From NCBI GenBank assembly GCA_963576475.1, contig OY754980.1, forward strand, positions 4,407,492-4,471,491: a DNA stretch of 64,000 bases, read 5' to 3'. The DNA is from Molanna angustata. Lineage: Eukaryota; Arthropoda; Insecta; Trichoptera; Molannidae. The translations under genes and the position numbers were made by a program. How positions within the stretch are numbered: the first letter of the stretch is position 1; each line of letters starts with the position of its first letter. The notes beneath the pieces are model-generated. The model saw nothing but the letters and a program-made list of their open reading frames with translations. It was not told the DNA's origin and did no database searches. Below, in pieces: positions 1 through 10,083 of the stretch.

Positions 1-647
1 TGGATCCCTCCGTCATGCCGTGCCCATATTAATTATTCTTTATTCAAATATCAGAAGGTATCATTGCACAATCAAACAATTGCAAATAGTAATTTCAATT
101 TAATTCTGTCTTTAAACAAATGTTCAAAATCACACAATTTTATCACAAAAAGTATCTTATTTGATACAATTTCCATACATATAGTATGTGTCTTTGACAT
201 TTCGACTCACCAAGTCTCGTCAGGCTGGCTAGGATTACCAGCAACAACTTCGGTCACTCGGCGATTCCCACAAATACATACGAGTGCCATTGGCCAATAA
301 GGCAAAACCAGGAACGAAGAAAAAAGAAAAGACCTACATCAGTCTTCAATCGTCCAGACACTTATAAAGTTGCGCTATTTTTATACGCTTACTTTTATAT
401 AACAATTTCTATAAAACAGGAAAAATACATATTTTTCACTTCGAATCTGACAGCTCCCACCACAAGAGAAAAAAAGCCACCATGATCTGTCAGAATTTTC
501 TTCATTGGAAAAACTTTTGTTTATTTATGATTTATTAAATTTACTTCTTTATTCAAATTATTTGAATAAAGGTATCTATATTAAAATTATTTTATACTAC
601 TTGGGTTCCTACTGCGAAGTTTAATATTCTAATTTTGATTCATAACA
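1..647 (-). repeat. 3' LTR of the Ty3/gypsy element
   Basis: Matches 6509-7155 base for base as far as I can read, at a constant offset of 6508. Its outer edge coincides with base 1 of the window, so an extension further left cannot be excluded. The TG...CA ends argue that the LTR is complete. Confidence 0.93.
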
Positions 648-660
648 TTTACCTCTCTTG
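648..660 (-). promoter_or_regulatory. Polypurine tract of the LTR element
   Basis: On the minus strand the bases directly before the TGTTATG start of the 3' LTR read ACAAGAGAGGTAAA, purine-rich with one T. This is where plus-strand DNA synthesis is primed in LTR retrotransposons. Confidence 0.7.
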
Positions 661-1286
661 TCACAGAAAAATTAAAATTTTATCAACAGAAATATTTTAA
701 TTTTTATTAGGGTCACCCCATTCCTAAAAATTTATGGTCACCCCATTAATTGAAGCTTACACAAAATATAACCTTACATAACAAGACACATATTTAACAT
801 AGAACTCTTATCAATAAACATTTTAAATTCAGCAATAAAAATAAACAACTTAGACATTCAACATAATTCAATTAAATGAAGCTTACACAAAATATAACCT
901 AACATAACAAGACAAATATTTTACATAGAACTCTTATCAATAAACATTTAATTCAGCAATAAAAATCAACAACTTACACATTTAACATAATAAATTTATC
1001 AATTAAACACAATACAAATATAATTTCCAATAAACGTTCTTAATTACAACTCAAAAATTATTCACAACACAAAAATTATTTACACCTCAAATATGAGCAA
1101 TACGATTTTACACAGAATACTGTTGTTTGTGAACACTCAGAACACTCCAAGGATTCATTATAATTTCTCCTAAATCTAACTTTATGACGTCATAATACAA
1201 TACCCAAAAAGAAATTAATGTCCTCATTTTATTTAACCAAATCATTAATTCGCCAAAATCATAGCAAGTATTAGGCACCTACTTTT
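648..1286 (-). other. 3' non-coding part of the LTR element with a tandem duplication
   Basis: About 640 bases lie between the integrase stop and the 3' LTR and contain no frame of note, so no env gene. At 752-1003 a segment of about 126 bases starting GAAGCTTACACAAAATATAA occurs twice in tandem (from 752 and from 878) with a few differences. A shorter motif, GGTCACCCCATT, is also doubled at about 711-747. Confidence 0.75.
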
Positions 1287-4200
1287 CTAGTCTTGTGATT
1301 CTATTTTGATCAAATCTTTGACATGATAACTGCCCGATATCTTTCCGTCCATATCACTAAGTACATAAACTACATCAGATTTCTTTTCCACAATTACATT
1401 TTGGACGAACCGTGGTGCTAATTTATGAGAGAAATACTTTAAGGCGTCAGATTGACAATGATTTCGTCTCCATACTTTGTCTCCTACCTGGTATACTACA
1501 TGTTTTCTTCTTAAGTTGTATTGCTTTGACGAGTTCTGAAAAGATAAAAGAAGCTGGTCCTGCACCTCATCATAAATTTGTGCTAGTTCTTTAAGTTTTC
1601 CTGCATATGGTTTTCTAGAAGTTTCTTTAATATTGCTCTCGGGTTCACTATTTTCATTAACAGTGTCTCTATGCAACGATCCGTTCATTACGTGTTCTCT
1701 ACCGTGCATCAAGAAATAAGGTGAGTAATTAGTGGTAACATTTACCATATTATTCATCGCGCTTGTGACCGCTCTCAAATTCTTGGTCCAGTTTCGTTGA
1801 TCCTCATTAATTTTAATGGCCAACATAGTCTCTATAGTCTTATTAAAACTCTCTACTACATTATTCTGTGGATGATAGTAAGGATTTAAAAATGTTACAG
1901 GCACATCATACTTTTTCAATAAAGGCCGGTATTCTTTGGAAACGAATTGCTTTCCATTATCAGATACTATCACTTTTGGCACACCCCATGGCAAAAATAT
2001 TTCTTGCTCCAAACATTTTACTACAGCGGCTGCAGTGGCCTTGCGTAACGAAAATGCCCATACATATTTAGAAAACACGTCTACGCAACTTAGGATAAAA
2101 ACATGTCCAGAATAACTTCGCGGTAATGGTCCTATTAGATCTATGCTTAACATCTTCATTGGCCTATCTACCAATTTTGGATTGGACATTAGTCCCAATG
2201 GCGCAGAAGTAGAATGTTTATATGCCTTGCAAACTTTGCATCTACCAATCACTCGTTTAACATCTCTATACATACCTGGCCAGAAATAAGTTTTCTGTAT
2301 CTTTTTGACTGTTTTAAATACGCCAGGATGGCAGGATGTTTCAGATTCATGTATTCGGAAAATAAGTTCGTTGCGAAGTGGTTGTGGTATAACTTGTTTC
2401 CATTGATAGGGTTCTAGCAAAGCGCAATCGCTTTTGCAAAATCGGTACAACTGGTCTTCCATAATTTGATAATTTTTAAATCTTTGCGGATTTTCTTTGC
2501 ATCCTCGACGTATCATGTGGTACCACTCATCATTTACAAAGGGATCTATTTCAAGAACATCTATTTCAACAGGCCGTATCCGGGAGAGCGCGTCTGGAGC
2601 CACGTGCTCAGAGCCTTTCCTGTGTATTATATTAAAATTAAATTGCGACAATCTGGTCGCCCACCTAGCCAATCGTCCACTAGGGTTTTCCAAGGTAGTT
2701 AGCCAACGGAGGCTAGAATGATCCGTGACTATCGTGAAAGCCGATCCTTCTACGTAGCCTCTAAAATGCTCTACAGATTCAATTACGGCTAACATTTCTT
2801 TCTCAGTTGTGCCATAATTCTTTTCGTGTTTCTTCAAGGAACGGGAGAAATATGCTATTGGATGTTCAGATCCTTCTAATATCTGTGTGAGTATGCCACC
2901 AATTCCATAACTCGATGCATCACAATGAATAATGAATGGTTCTGTAAAGTTGGGTGAAGCTAAGACCGGAGCGGTTACCATAGCCTTTTTGAGTCCATTA
3001 AAAGCATCCTCTGCTACGGAAGACCAAACGAAATTTGAAATGTTACCCCTTTTTCCAGTTAATTTTGTGAGAGGTGCCGCTAAATCAGCAAAATTCTCGA
3101 TAAATCTCCTGTAATATGAGCATAGCCCCAAAAAACCTTTTAGTTCTTTTGAATTCTTTGGTGTTGGGAAGTTTTGTATACTTTCTATTTTAGCGGGATC
3201 CGTCCTCAAACCTTTTTCATCCACTATGTAACCTAAATATCTAAGTTCTTTTCTTACAAATTCAGATTTTTTCAAATTCACTGTAAACCCAGCTTCTCTT
3301 AATTTATTAGCAACACTTTTTAATAGATCCATGTGTTCTTCAAAACTTTCTGACACAATGATCAGGTCATCCAAGTATACGAATACTTGCCCATTGAATT
3401 CAGGTCCAAACAACATATCCATCGTTCTTTGAAGCTCCTGGGGTGCGCAAGTTAATCCAAACGCAAGACGAACAAATTCAAACAATCCCCTTGATTGTAT
3501 GCTGAAAGCTGTCTTTTCGCAGGACTCTGGAGTCAAAGGAATCTGCCAAAATGCCTTTGATAAATCTACTGAAGAAATGTATTTCCCGCGCCCTAAATTG
3601 GCTAAAATCGTGTTTATATAAGGTAATGGATAAGAATCCTTCTTCGTAACTGCATTAAGTTTTCGACTGTCAATACATAATCTTAGTGTTCCATCGCGTT
3701 TGGGAACCATAATGACAGGATTTGACCATGCAGATCGTGAGGGTCTAACAACACCCAATTCCAACATTTCGTCTAGTTCTTTTTCCACTAAAGCTTGCCG
3801 GACGGGCGAAAGAGGATAGTATCTCTGTTTGATAGGAGGGCCCTCGGTAACGATGTTATGTTGCACTAAATTTGTACATCCCAATCCTCTCTTTTCATAT
3901 GAAATATCTTCAAACATTGAGTATACTTTTGATAATTCATCTCGCTGTTCTACACTTAGAGTCTCCAAATTAGATAAAACGCGAATATCCGAAAACTCCT
4001 CTCTTGGGTTGATCAAAACAGCTTCCGTTTCTTTTTCTTGTCTATCAACGCTCTTCTTTTCGGGTGAAGGTAGATTTTCTTCATTTGACTTTCCCATAGA
4101 TTCAACGAAGTTTGTTTCATTAGTTTTATCAGTAATTTCCGTCGTTTTCTCTTTTGGTTCTACAACAACTTCTGTCGTTTTGCTCTCCAACTTAGAAGCA

Positions 4201-6176
4201 ATTTCCTCCAACCATTTCACAGCGGATCTTCGATAATTTCTAACATATTCATTTCCTTCAAGGTCAATTTGATCTAATTCAAGAATAGCCCTCGTGATCA
4301 TTTCATCTAGATATAAATACGTTTTGTCCGTTTTCTTCAACGAAATAAAAGGCTCACGGTTCTTTATTAAACGGTACATATCCATACATATAGTATGCAT
4401 GATGGTAAGCTTTTTATTAACTGATTGTTCTTCCAAAACATCGGGAATCGTGGGGACTTCAGTATCCTCGCTTATTTTTGGCTCAAAAAAACCCATATCG
4501 ATGACCGTTTCCTCATCAACCTGAGCCAAGTTAAAAACTTCCAAGGCTATTTCAAAATAGCGCCAAAACGGAATGCCCAACAAAAAATCAGCAAATAATC
4601 CATCAACTATATGGAACTCCAATTCTACGGTCCGACCTTTAAATGTAACTGGCATGACTGCCAAGCCTTTTGAGGTCGTAACCAACTGATTAAACGAATA
4701 CATTTCTACTGTATTATCTGTGCGAGGAAAATATTTATTTAAATATTTACAAAAAACTGCCTCACTAATACAATTGGCCGATGCGCCACTGTCAAGAAGA
4801 CCAGTAAAATATTGGTTCTGAATCTGAAAGTTTACATAAGGACGCGCGTCACCCTTTGGTATGTTGCAAATATTATTTATTAACTTTTGTGTTTTAAAAT
4901 TTTTCTGAAATTTTTCAACCATTTCCAGCCAGCTCTTCCATTCATTTTTACAGATATCCGATGGTGGCCGACCGCTTACAAGTTTTTTTGAATTTCTTTT
5001 ATTCCTTAAAAGTGACTGTTCTTGATTGTATCCTTTTGTTTCGCGACGAACTGATAATAAATTATCATTTTCCTTTGACTTACTACCCCAAGAAGTCTCA
5101 TTGGGCCTTCTATCCTCATTTATGTCACGAATTTCTGAGAAAGAAGACACTCTAGGTAAATCTATTGCGTTATGCCTTTCTTTTTCCGAAGCAAACTCTA
5201 TCGCAGGTTGTTGCCTACGATTATCGCTAGACGTCTGTAAACTTCGCTGTCGCAAAAAACAATTTCGCTGAATGTGTCCACTTTTGTTACAAAAATAACA
5301 TTTAATATCGTAGTTTCTATACGCAGGTATCGCAATTTCACGTGATGGAGTGCTGGGTCTATGTTCTGCATAACCGATAGTGTTTTTAGTTTCTCTTATA
5401 ATCTGAGGAGCTTCTAACGGGACGTCGTAAATATCAAATTGCTTAAGACATTTTAATAATGATTCTACAGATTCAAAATTTTGAATCGCTAATATTGGGG
5501 CATATTTTGAATGGAGCCCTCTTTTTATACAATTTAAAAATTCTTTTTCAGCCAATTGATCATTCAATGACCTGTTAACATACATATTGCGTAACACAAA
5601 ATCTGTTCCCGATTCCAGTGTTAATTGTTTGGAATTATAAATTTCTAACTTCTTCCTAAACTCGTCTTGCTCGTTGCCAAAATGAGAAAAAAACAACTCC
5701 TCAAAATTATCCCACGATAAAGAAGAATCACGATCAGAATTGATTGATCTGAACCAATACAATGCCGATTCAGTCAAAAGTTCGGGTAAACCCTGAACTA
5801 CCCTATCTAAAGATATACCCCGCGACTTAGACAATTCTTTCAATCTTACAACAAATTCACGCGGATCCGTTTTTCCGGCAAAAGTTACATTCCAGGTATG
5901 AAAGTTTGCTGGATACGTAATACAATCACATCTTTTAATCGAGCAAGATTTCACCACGTCACGTGACTTTTTTTCTTTTCTTATAAATTCCTCCGAATCT
6001 GATTCGTCTTTAAAATCTGACAATGCTACATTGAATCGGGTAGCCTGAGCGCGCATTTCTCTAATGTGTTTAGCTGGTTTTATTTTTCTCATTTTTAACT
6101 CCCAAAATAATTCTTCTTTGGTACACTTGGCCACGTTCTGAATCTTCACACTCACAGAATCCCGGACAGAATCCAT
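1287..6176 (-). CDS. gag-pol: Gag-Pol polyprotein of a Ty3/gypsy retrotransposon
   Basis: A single frame with no stop. The frame opens at 6269, but its first 31 residues are hydrophobic and unlike Gag, so I start at the next Met (6176, MDSVRD), giving 1629 residues. Numbers below count from 6269. Gag lies at about 32-340 and ends in a zinc knuckle, C324-x2-C327-x4-H332-x4-C337. The aspartic protease has DSGA at 493-496. A lysine/glutamate-rich linker runs about 580-780. Reverse transcriptase covers about 780-1060, with catalytic D902 (VDLSKAF) and YLDD at 965-968. RNase H covers about 1100-1230, with D1117, E1156 and D1183. Integrase has H1307/H1314/C1344/C1347 and the D1377-D1437-E1473 triad with 35 residues between the last two; a GDKVW motif follows near 1596. 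Gag and Pol share one frame, so no frameshift is needed. All key catalytic residues are present. Confidence 0.95.
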   Translation of the reverse strand: MDSVRDSVSVKIQNVAKCTKEELFWELKMRKIKPAKHIREMRAQATRFNVALSDFKDESDSEEFIRKEKKSRDVVKSCSIKRCDCITYPANFHTWNVTFAGKTDPREFVVRLKELSKSRGISLDRVVQGLPELLTESALYWFRSINSDRDSSLSWDNFEELFFSHFGNEQDEFRKKLEIYNSKQLTLESGTDFVLRNMYVNRSLNDQLAEKEFLNCIKRGLHSKYAPILAIQNFESVESLLKCLKQFDIYDVPLEAPQIIRETKNTIGYAEHRPSTPSREIAIPAYRNYDIKCYFCNKSGHIQRNCFLRQRSLQTSSDNRRQQPAIEFASEKERHNAIDLPRVSSFSEIRDINEDRRPNETSWGSKSKENDNLLSVRRETKGYNQEQSLLRNKRNSKKLVSGRPPSDICKNEWKSWLEMVEKFQKNFKTQKLINNICNIPKGDARPYVNFQIQNQYFTGLLDSGASANCISEAVFCKYLNKYFPRTDNTVEMYSFNQLVTTSKGLAVMPVTFKGRTVELEFHIVDGLFADFLLGIPFWRYFEIALEVFNLAQVDEETVIDMGFFEPKISEDTEVPTIPDVLEEQSVNKKLTIMHTICMDMYRLIKNREPFISLKKTDKTYLYLDEMITRAILELDQIDLEGNEYVRNYRRSAVKWLEEIASKLESKTTEVVVEPKEKTTEITDKTNETNFVESMGKSNEENLPSPEKKSVDRQEKETEAVLINPREEFSDIRVLSNLETLSVEQRDELSKVYSMFEDISYEKRGLGCTNLVQHNIVTEGPPIKQRYYPLSPVRQALVEKELDEMLELGVVRPSRSAWSNPVIMVPKRDGTLRLCIDSRKLNAVTKKDSYPLPYINTILANLGRGKYISSVDLSKAFWQIPLTPESCEKTAFSIQSRGLFEFVRLAFGLTCAPQELQRTMDMLFGPEFNGQVFVYLDDLIIVSESFEEHMDLLKSVANKLREAGFTVNLKKSEFVRKELRYLGYIVDEKGLRTDPAKIESIQNFPTPKNSKELKGFLGLCSYYRRFIENFADLAAPLTKLTGKRGNISNFVWSSVAEDAFNGLKKAMVTAPVLASPNFTEPFIIHCDASSYGIGGILTQILEGSEHPIAYFSRSLKKHEKNYGTTEKEMLAVIESVEHFRGYVEGSAFTIVTDHSSLRWLTTLENPSGRLARWATRLSQFNFNIIHRKGSEHVAPDALSRIRPVEIDVLEIDPFVNDEWYHMIRRGCKENPQRFKNYQIMEDQLYRFCKSDCALLEPYQWKQVIPQPLRNELIFRIHESETSCHPGVFKTVKKIQKTYFWPGMYRDVKRVIGRCKVCKAYKHSTSAPLGLMSNPKLVDRPMKMLSIDLIGPLPRSYSGHVFILSCVDVFSKYVWAFSLRKATAAAVVKCLEQEIFLPWGVPKVIVSDNGKQFVSKEYRPLLKKYDVPVTFLNPYYHPQNNVVESFNKTIETMLAIKINEDQRNWTKNLRAVTSAMNNMVNVTTNYSPYFLMHGREHVMNGSLHRDTVNENSEPESNIKETSRKPYAGKLKELAQIYDEVQDQLLLSFQNSSKQYNLRRKHVVYQVGDKVWRRNHCQSDALKYFSHKLAPRFVQNVIVEKKSDVVYVLSDMDGKISGSYHVKDLIKIESQD

Positions 6177-6508
6177 TTTATAGAAAAAAAGATGTAACAA
6201 AGTTATTTTAAATACAAAGTACCTACACAAAAAAAATGCACAATTAAACACAAAATAATATAGGTACATACATATTCATATACATACGAAATCATCACAA
6301 AACAAATTTACAAAGTCAGCAACACAAAATCAAAAAAAATCCGCGATATTTGAATCCTGGTATTCACAGCACCATTTTGTTATACGCCGACTTGCACATA
6401 AATATGAAAAGTCTTTGGCACAGATATCGGGTGGGTTCTCTGGTCTGAACCCAAGCCCTTCAGGGAATTTAAATAATTTGTTAATTGATTAGTAGGCCGT
6501 GATGTCCT
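6177..6508 (-). other. 5' leader of the LTR element; primer-binding site not resolved
   Basis: This lies between the 5' LTR and the chosen start codon. A tRNA primer site should begin TGG just inside the LTR end. The bases next to the CA end read AGGACATCACGG, with no TGG. The first candidate, TGGGTTCAGACC (minus strand, 6453 downwards), is about 55 bases further in. Either priming is unusual or the inner LTR edge is placed wrongly. Confidence 0.55.
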
Positions 6509-7155
6509 TGGATCCCTCCGTCATGCCGTGCCCATATTAATTATTCTTTATTCAAATATCAGAAGGTATCATTGCACAATCAAACAATTGCAAATAGTAA
6601 TTTCAATTTAATTCTGTCTTTAAACAAATGTTCAAAATCACACAATTTTATCACAAAAAGTATCTTATTTGATACAATTTCCATACATATAGTATGTGTC
6701 TTTGACATTTCGACTCACCAAGTCTCGTCAGGCTGGCTAGGATTACCAGCAACAACTTCGGTCACTCGGCGATTCCCACAAATACATACGAGTGCCATTG
6801 GCCAATAAGGCAAAACCAGGAACGAAGAAAAAAGAAAAGACCTACATCAGTCTTCAATCGTCCAGACACTTATAAAGTTGCGCTATTTTTATACGCTTAC
6901 TTTTATATAACAATTTCTATAAAACAGGAAAAATACATATTTTTCACTTCGAATCTGACAGCTCCCACCACAAGAGAAAAAAAGCCACCATGATCTGTCA
7001 GAATTTTCTTCATTGGAAAAACTTTTGTTTATTTATGATTTATTAAATTTACTTCTTTATTCAAATTATTTGAATAAAGGTATCTATATTAAAATTATTT
7101 TATACTACTTGGGTTCCTACTGCGAAGTTTAATATTCTAATTTTGATTCATAACA
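6509..7155 (-). repeat. 5' LTR of the Ty3/gypsy element
   Basis: On the minus strand it starts TGTTATGAATC at 7155 and ends GGATCCA at 6509. It is the promoter-bearing copy, upstream of Gag-Pol. Unique flanking DNA begins at 7156 (ATTTGACAATG). Confidence 0.93.
6886..6909 (-). promoter_or_regulatory. Candidate TATA region in the 5' LTR
   Basis: The minus strand reads TATATAAAAG (6909-6900), and a second A/T box TATAAAAATAG follows within 20 bases. Together they could form the core promoter of the element. This is inferred from motif and position only. Confidence 0.4.
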
Positions 7156-7579
7156 ATTTGACAATGACATGAATATGTTTTTAACAGATCTGTATTTTTT
7201 TCAGTGAGTCTTATAATATGGGAAGCTTCTGTATAATATTATAAGTTCTGAGAACCTACAGACAGTATCCCACTAGGACTAGGGTCTCTGTCTACATAGA
7301 AGGAACATAATAACTCTAAAGTGCAGCGTTGTGTGGATGCATTATGTTTTAAGTGCATTGCGGGTCGGTCTGCGGGGGATATGTGGTTTGCAGAAAAAAA
7401 ATATGTGTGTGTTATTATCTTCTCGGTCTGAAGGAATCGAGAAAAATTACGGATGTTGCTGGTATACACAACATAATGTTGTTGACAATGTATCATATTT
7501 TATAAGAGTCTATTGTTGAATGCGTAGGACCGTCAGTGGAGTCAAACCGTCGATTCATGATTACATGTCGAATTTGTAG
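7156..7579. other. No recognisable feature
   Basis: Flanking DNA right of the LTR element. Short frames occur on both strands but none resembles a known family. Confidence 0.5.
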
Positions 7580-7860
7580 ATATTGAAATGTACGGTTCCA
7601 CTAAGACCAACCAATGAGAGTATGAAACCGAAATCACGAGAAGGATAGGAATGGTAAGAAGTGCTAATGACCAGTCTAAATAAAATTTGGAAAGACTGCA
7701 ACATATCCAGAAACATGCAGGTGAAGATCTTGCGCACACTCATGTTCTTCATTTTCTTGTATGGAATCAAATCGTGGAATCGACGGGCTAGAGATAAAGA
7801 CAGAATAGACGCGTTCGAAATGTGGTGCTAGAGAAGAATCCCAAAAAAACGATGACCAAC
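7580..7860 (+). pseudogene. Non-LTR retrotransposon fragment (family N, RT C-terminal region)
   Basis: With frame changes, plus-strand translation gives a run like YLGTV, then RRIG, then KIWKD-like text, then LRTLMFFIFLYGIKSW and DKDRIDAFEMWC followed by a stop and RR. This is the region after the RT fingers and palm in endonuclease-RT type LINEs; the usual text is LYGSETW...DAFEMWCWRRM. It ends abruptly at about 7860, where hairpin element A begins close by. Stops and frameshifts make it non-functional. Confidence 0.6.
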
Positions 7861-7884
7861 TTTAACTTTTTGTAAAAATGATCT

Positions 7885-8172
7885 TAATTATCGACGATGT
7901 TTTTATTTTGTAGAATTCCATTATATCTTATATCTATAATTAAAAGTAAACACTTGGACGATAGGCCTATTTAGCCTTGTTAGAGCATTTACTAGCTTAT
8001 GACTATTTTGACAAATTTTACTTATATTAATAGATTAATTATGTAGGAGACTAGGATTAGGATTAATTATGTTTACTTATATTTATAGATTAATTATGTT
8101 AGATTAATTATGTACTATAATAAAATCTATGTAGAATCAAAAAGTGGTTTACTTTTAATTATAGATATAACA
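7885..8172 (+). mobile_element. Hairpin element A with 12-bp flanking direct repeats
   Basis: TAAAAATGATCT occurs at 7873-7884 and again at 8173-8184, bracketing 288 bases. Inside, 7928-7954 and 8143-8170 are inverted copies (TATAATTAAAAGTAAAC type) separated by about 190 bases. The first 43 bases (TAATTATCGACGATGTTTTT onward) lie outside the inverted repeat, so the element is lopsided. A second member at 51340-51584 has the same layout. No coding capacity. The family is not one I recognise. Confidence 0.7.
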
Positions 8173-8281
8173 TAAAAATGATCTAATGAAAACAGTGCGA
8201 AAAGGGTGTTCTTGTTACTATGCACATTATAGCCACGATATACATATAGGTATATAAGAATGACAATTATAGTCATTATAT

Positions 8282-8445
8282 CACAGGTGCAAAGAAAGCA
8301 TGCTAAGACGTGGTGGTATGAGGGTGGAAGATGTTGTCTCCTGCAATTGCGGCGAGATCCAGACTGACGAACACCTCCTCATCAGCCGTGATATGACAAT
8401 GAGGTGCGATGCAGAAGACCTGATTTTGGTTAATGACAAATGACA
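8282..8445 (+). pseudogene. LINE C-terminal zinc-knuckle fragment
   Basis: One plus frame reads through GGMRVEDVVSCNCG, then EIQTDEHLL and CDAEDLILVND. The pattern C-x-C-G-x3-QT-x2-H-L followed by C-x2-EDL is the cysteine/histidine motif at the end of ORF2 in several insect LINE clades. The usual second-half cysteine is replaced by S in LLISRD. Only this end of the element remains. Confidence 0.6.
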
Positions 8446-9594
8446 AATGAGAACCGTAGAAAATATGTTATTTTACTGTACCAACCGGTGTTTGACACGA
8501 AATTTATGTTGTAGTGTTTATCGGTCAAAAAGAGTCATTAATTTTTAAAATACCTGGGGCAACCAAGGGTAAACAAATATATATAATGATACTTAATAAT
8601 TTAAACTTAATTATTTCAACTAAGTTGCTACATCAATAAAATCTGACTTGTACCAGAACTAATTAGAAATTAATTCGATTCTTAACCGCGCATACAGAAG
8701 GAGAGACAACGTTTTGTTTCCAACCCAAAAACAATCTGTTAACTGTGCGAGAAATTAATTCATTTCCAATGAGAAAAGATTATCAATGTCTGTTACAAGT
8801 ACATACGAAATTGATTTCAGTGTACGATGTATGTCATTATTATTTACAGAATGTACGGAAATGCTGCTGGTAGTAGGTATACAATAATAATATTTTAACC
8901 GGCAAACGATCGCTAACATAACACAAAAGACACATTTTTGTCATTTAGTTCAACATAAACGTTCCAAACGGGGACTTGTTTTTTTTTTTGTTTTTAAATA
9001 ATGCATAAAGTCTCCCCCAATTTTAGCTGTTGAGCACCGGCGTAGAATAGTGCTTCCACTCTTTACTATATTGGTTTTGGTTGTCCCGTCAAAGCCGGAT
9101 AAAGTTATATATACATCATTTCACATAGTTAAGCAATGAGGTTCACCACGCATTGTGAATGTTGTATTTACGGTGAATCGAGACTGGTATGTGGAAACGC
9201 AAGGATGTGTTTTGGTTCGTTTTATAAGGTAAAGTACACCCGCACACCTCTCGCTGGTTACCCCACATTTTGGAGTATGCCGTGATGGTATTAAAAAGTG
9301 CCCCCTTTAATAATAAGTCACAAATAATTATTTAGTTTGTTTTTTAATTAAAATAGCGACCTTATATATTGAATGGAAATTGAATGCAGGAATAATTTTA
9401 TCAACGCCATTTGATGTTAGGAAAAAGATTATTATGTATTCGCATTTGATCACATTTGTCAATTAAATTGGTTTTTTCAACATATTATTTAAGTAATAGG
9501 TACTACTTAATATTATTTGTTATGAAAATTTTCGCGTTTAATATCAAGTTTGACAGCTCTTCCGACATTGGTAAAATGAATAGTGCGTTTTCTA
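8446..9594. other. Mostly unassigned; one short dispersed repeat
   Basis: No gene seen. At about 9223-9290 a segment containing CACCCGCACACCTCTCGCTG is matched, in the opposite orientation, at about 61543-61600, so it is a small dispersed repeat. The rest is AT-rich with no pattern I can name. Confidence 0.45.
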
Positions 9595-9905
9595 AGGTCT
9601 AGTACATGCGAGCGACCGATCATGGGTCTCCTAAGGACAACAGAAATGAAGGTTCTACGTTCAATCACTGGAAAAACTCTCCGAGATCGTGTTCGCAATG
9701 TTCAAATAAGGAAGACACGTGGAATAGAGTAGATCCAGAAGAAGACATCGGACAGAATGGACAGTCAAAGACTTGCGTACATAGCAGCAAATGAAATCCC
9801 ATCTGGTCGCCATCTACCCGGAGATGTAAGGATAGGAGGACTTCGTCATCTCAGGAGGCATAGTTTTTGAATAACGGACCAACAAGTCTACTTAACGAAG
9901 AAGAA
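9595..9905 (+). pseudogene. RTE-like LINE C-terminal fragment
   Basis: The plus strand encodes LLRTTEMKVLRSITGKTLRD-like text up to 9732, where a TAG interrupts. After a frame change DRMDSQRLAYIA appears. The same block (RTSQMKVLRAITGKTLRDRI, then WRDHVNRMDTSRIP) is better kept at 57706-58012. It is the segment after the RT palm of RTE-type LINEs. The end is A-rich with GAAGAAGAA. Confidence 0.6.
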
Positions 9906-9911
9906 CCTTAA

Positions 9912-10083
9912 ACGGGTAGCAGTGCTAGCATTGCTTAGTAATCCAGTGAAGGCGAGTTCGAACACTACCCTAGCTGTCTTGACTTATTTCGTTCGCTTAT
10001 AGAACAAGCATTTACACCAAATTTAAGGAATGTATGGGGATGTGTATTATGTAATTTTCACAAGGACATTCATTCTTTTAAAA
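9912..10083 (+). repeat. SINE-B, diverged copy
   Basis: Recognisable by AGTAATCCAGTG, the B-box-like GAGTTCGAAC, TTTCGTTCGCTTATAGAACA, and the tail CAAGGACATTCATTC, all matching the better copies at 29434 and 62424. The A-box part is decayed. Confidence 0.65.

Larger units (their letters stand above)
1..7155 (-). mobile_element. Complete Ty3/gypsy-type LTR retrotransposon
   Basis: Two 647-base direct repeats (1-647 and 6509-7155) bracket a single long Gag-Pol frame on the minus strand. Read on the minus strand, each repeat starts TG and ends CA. A purine-rich tract lies directly before the 3' LTR (648-660). The order protease, reverse transcriptase, RNase H, integrase is the Ty3/gypsy order, not the Copia order. 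There is no envelope frame between integrase and the 3' LTR, so it is a plain retrotransposon. No difference was seen between the LTRs and the frame is open throughout, so the insertion is recent. The left flank is outside the window, so a target duplication cannot be tested. Confidence 0.95.

Noticed and set aside
648..1286. Envelope gene of an errantivirus
   Set aside because: No frame of useful length between integrase and the 3' LTR; the region is AT-rich non-coding DNA with a tandem duplication.
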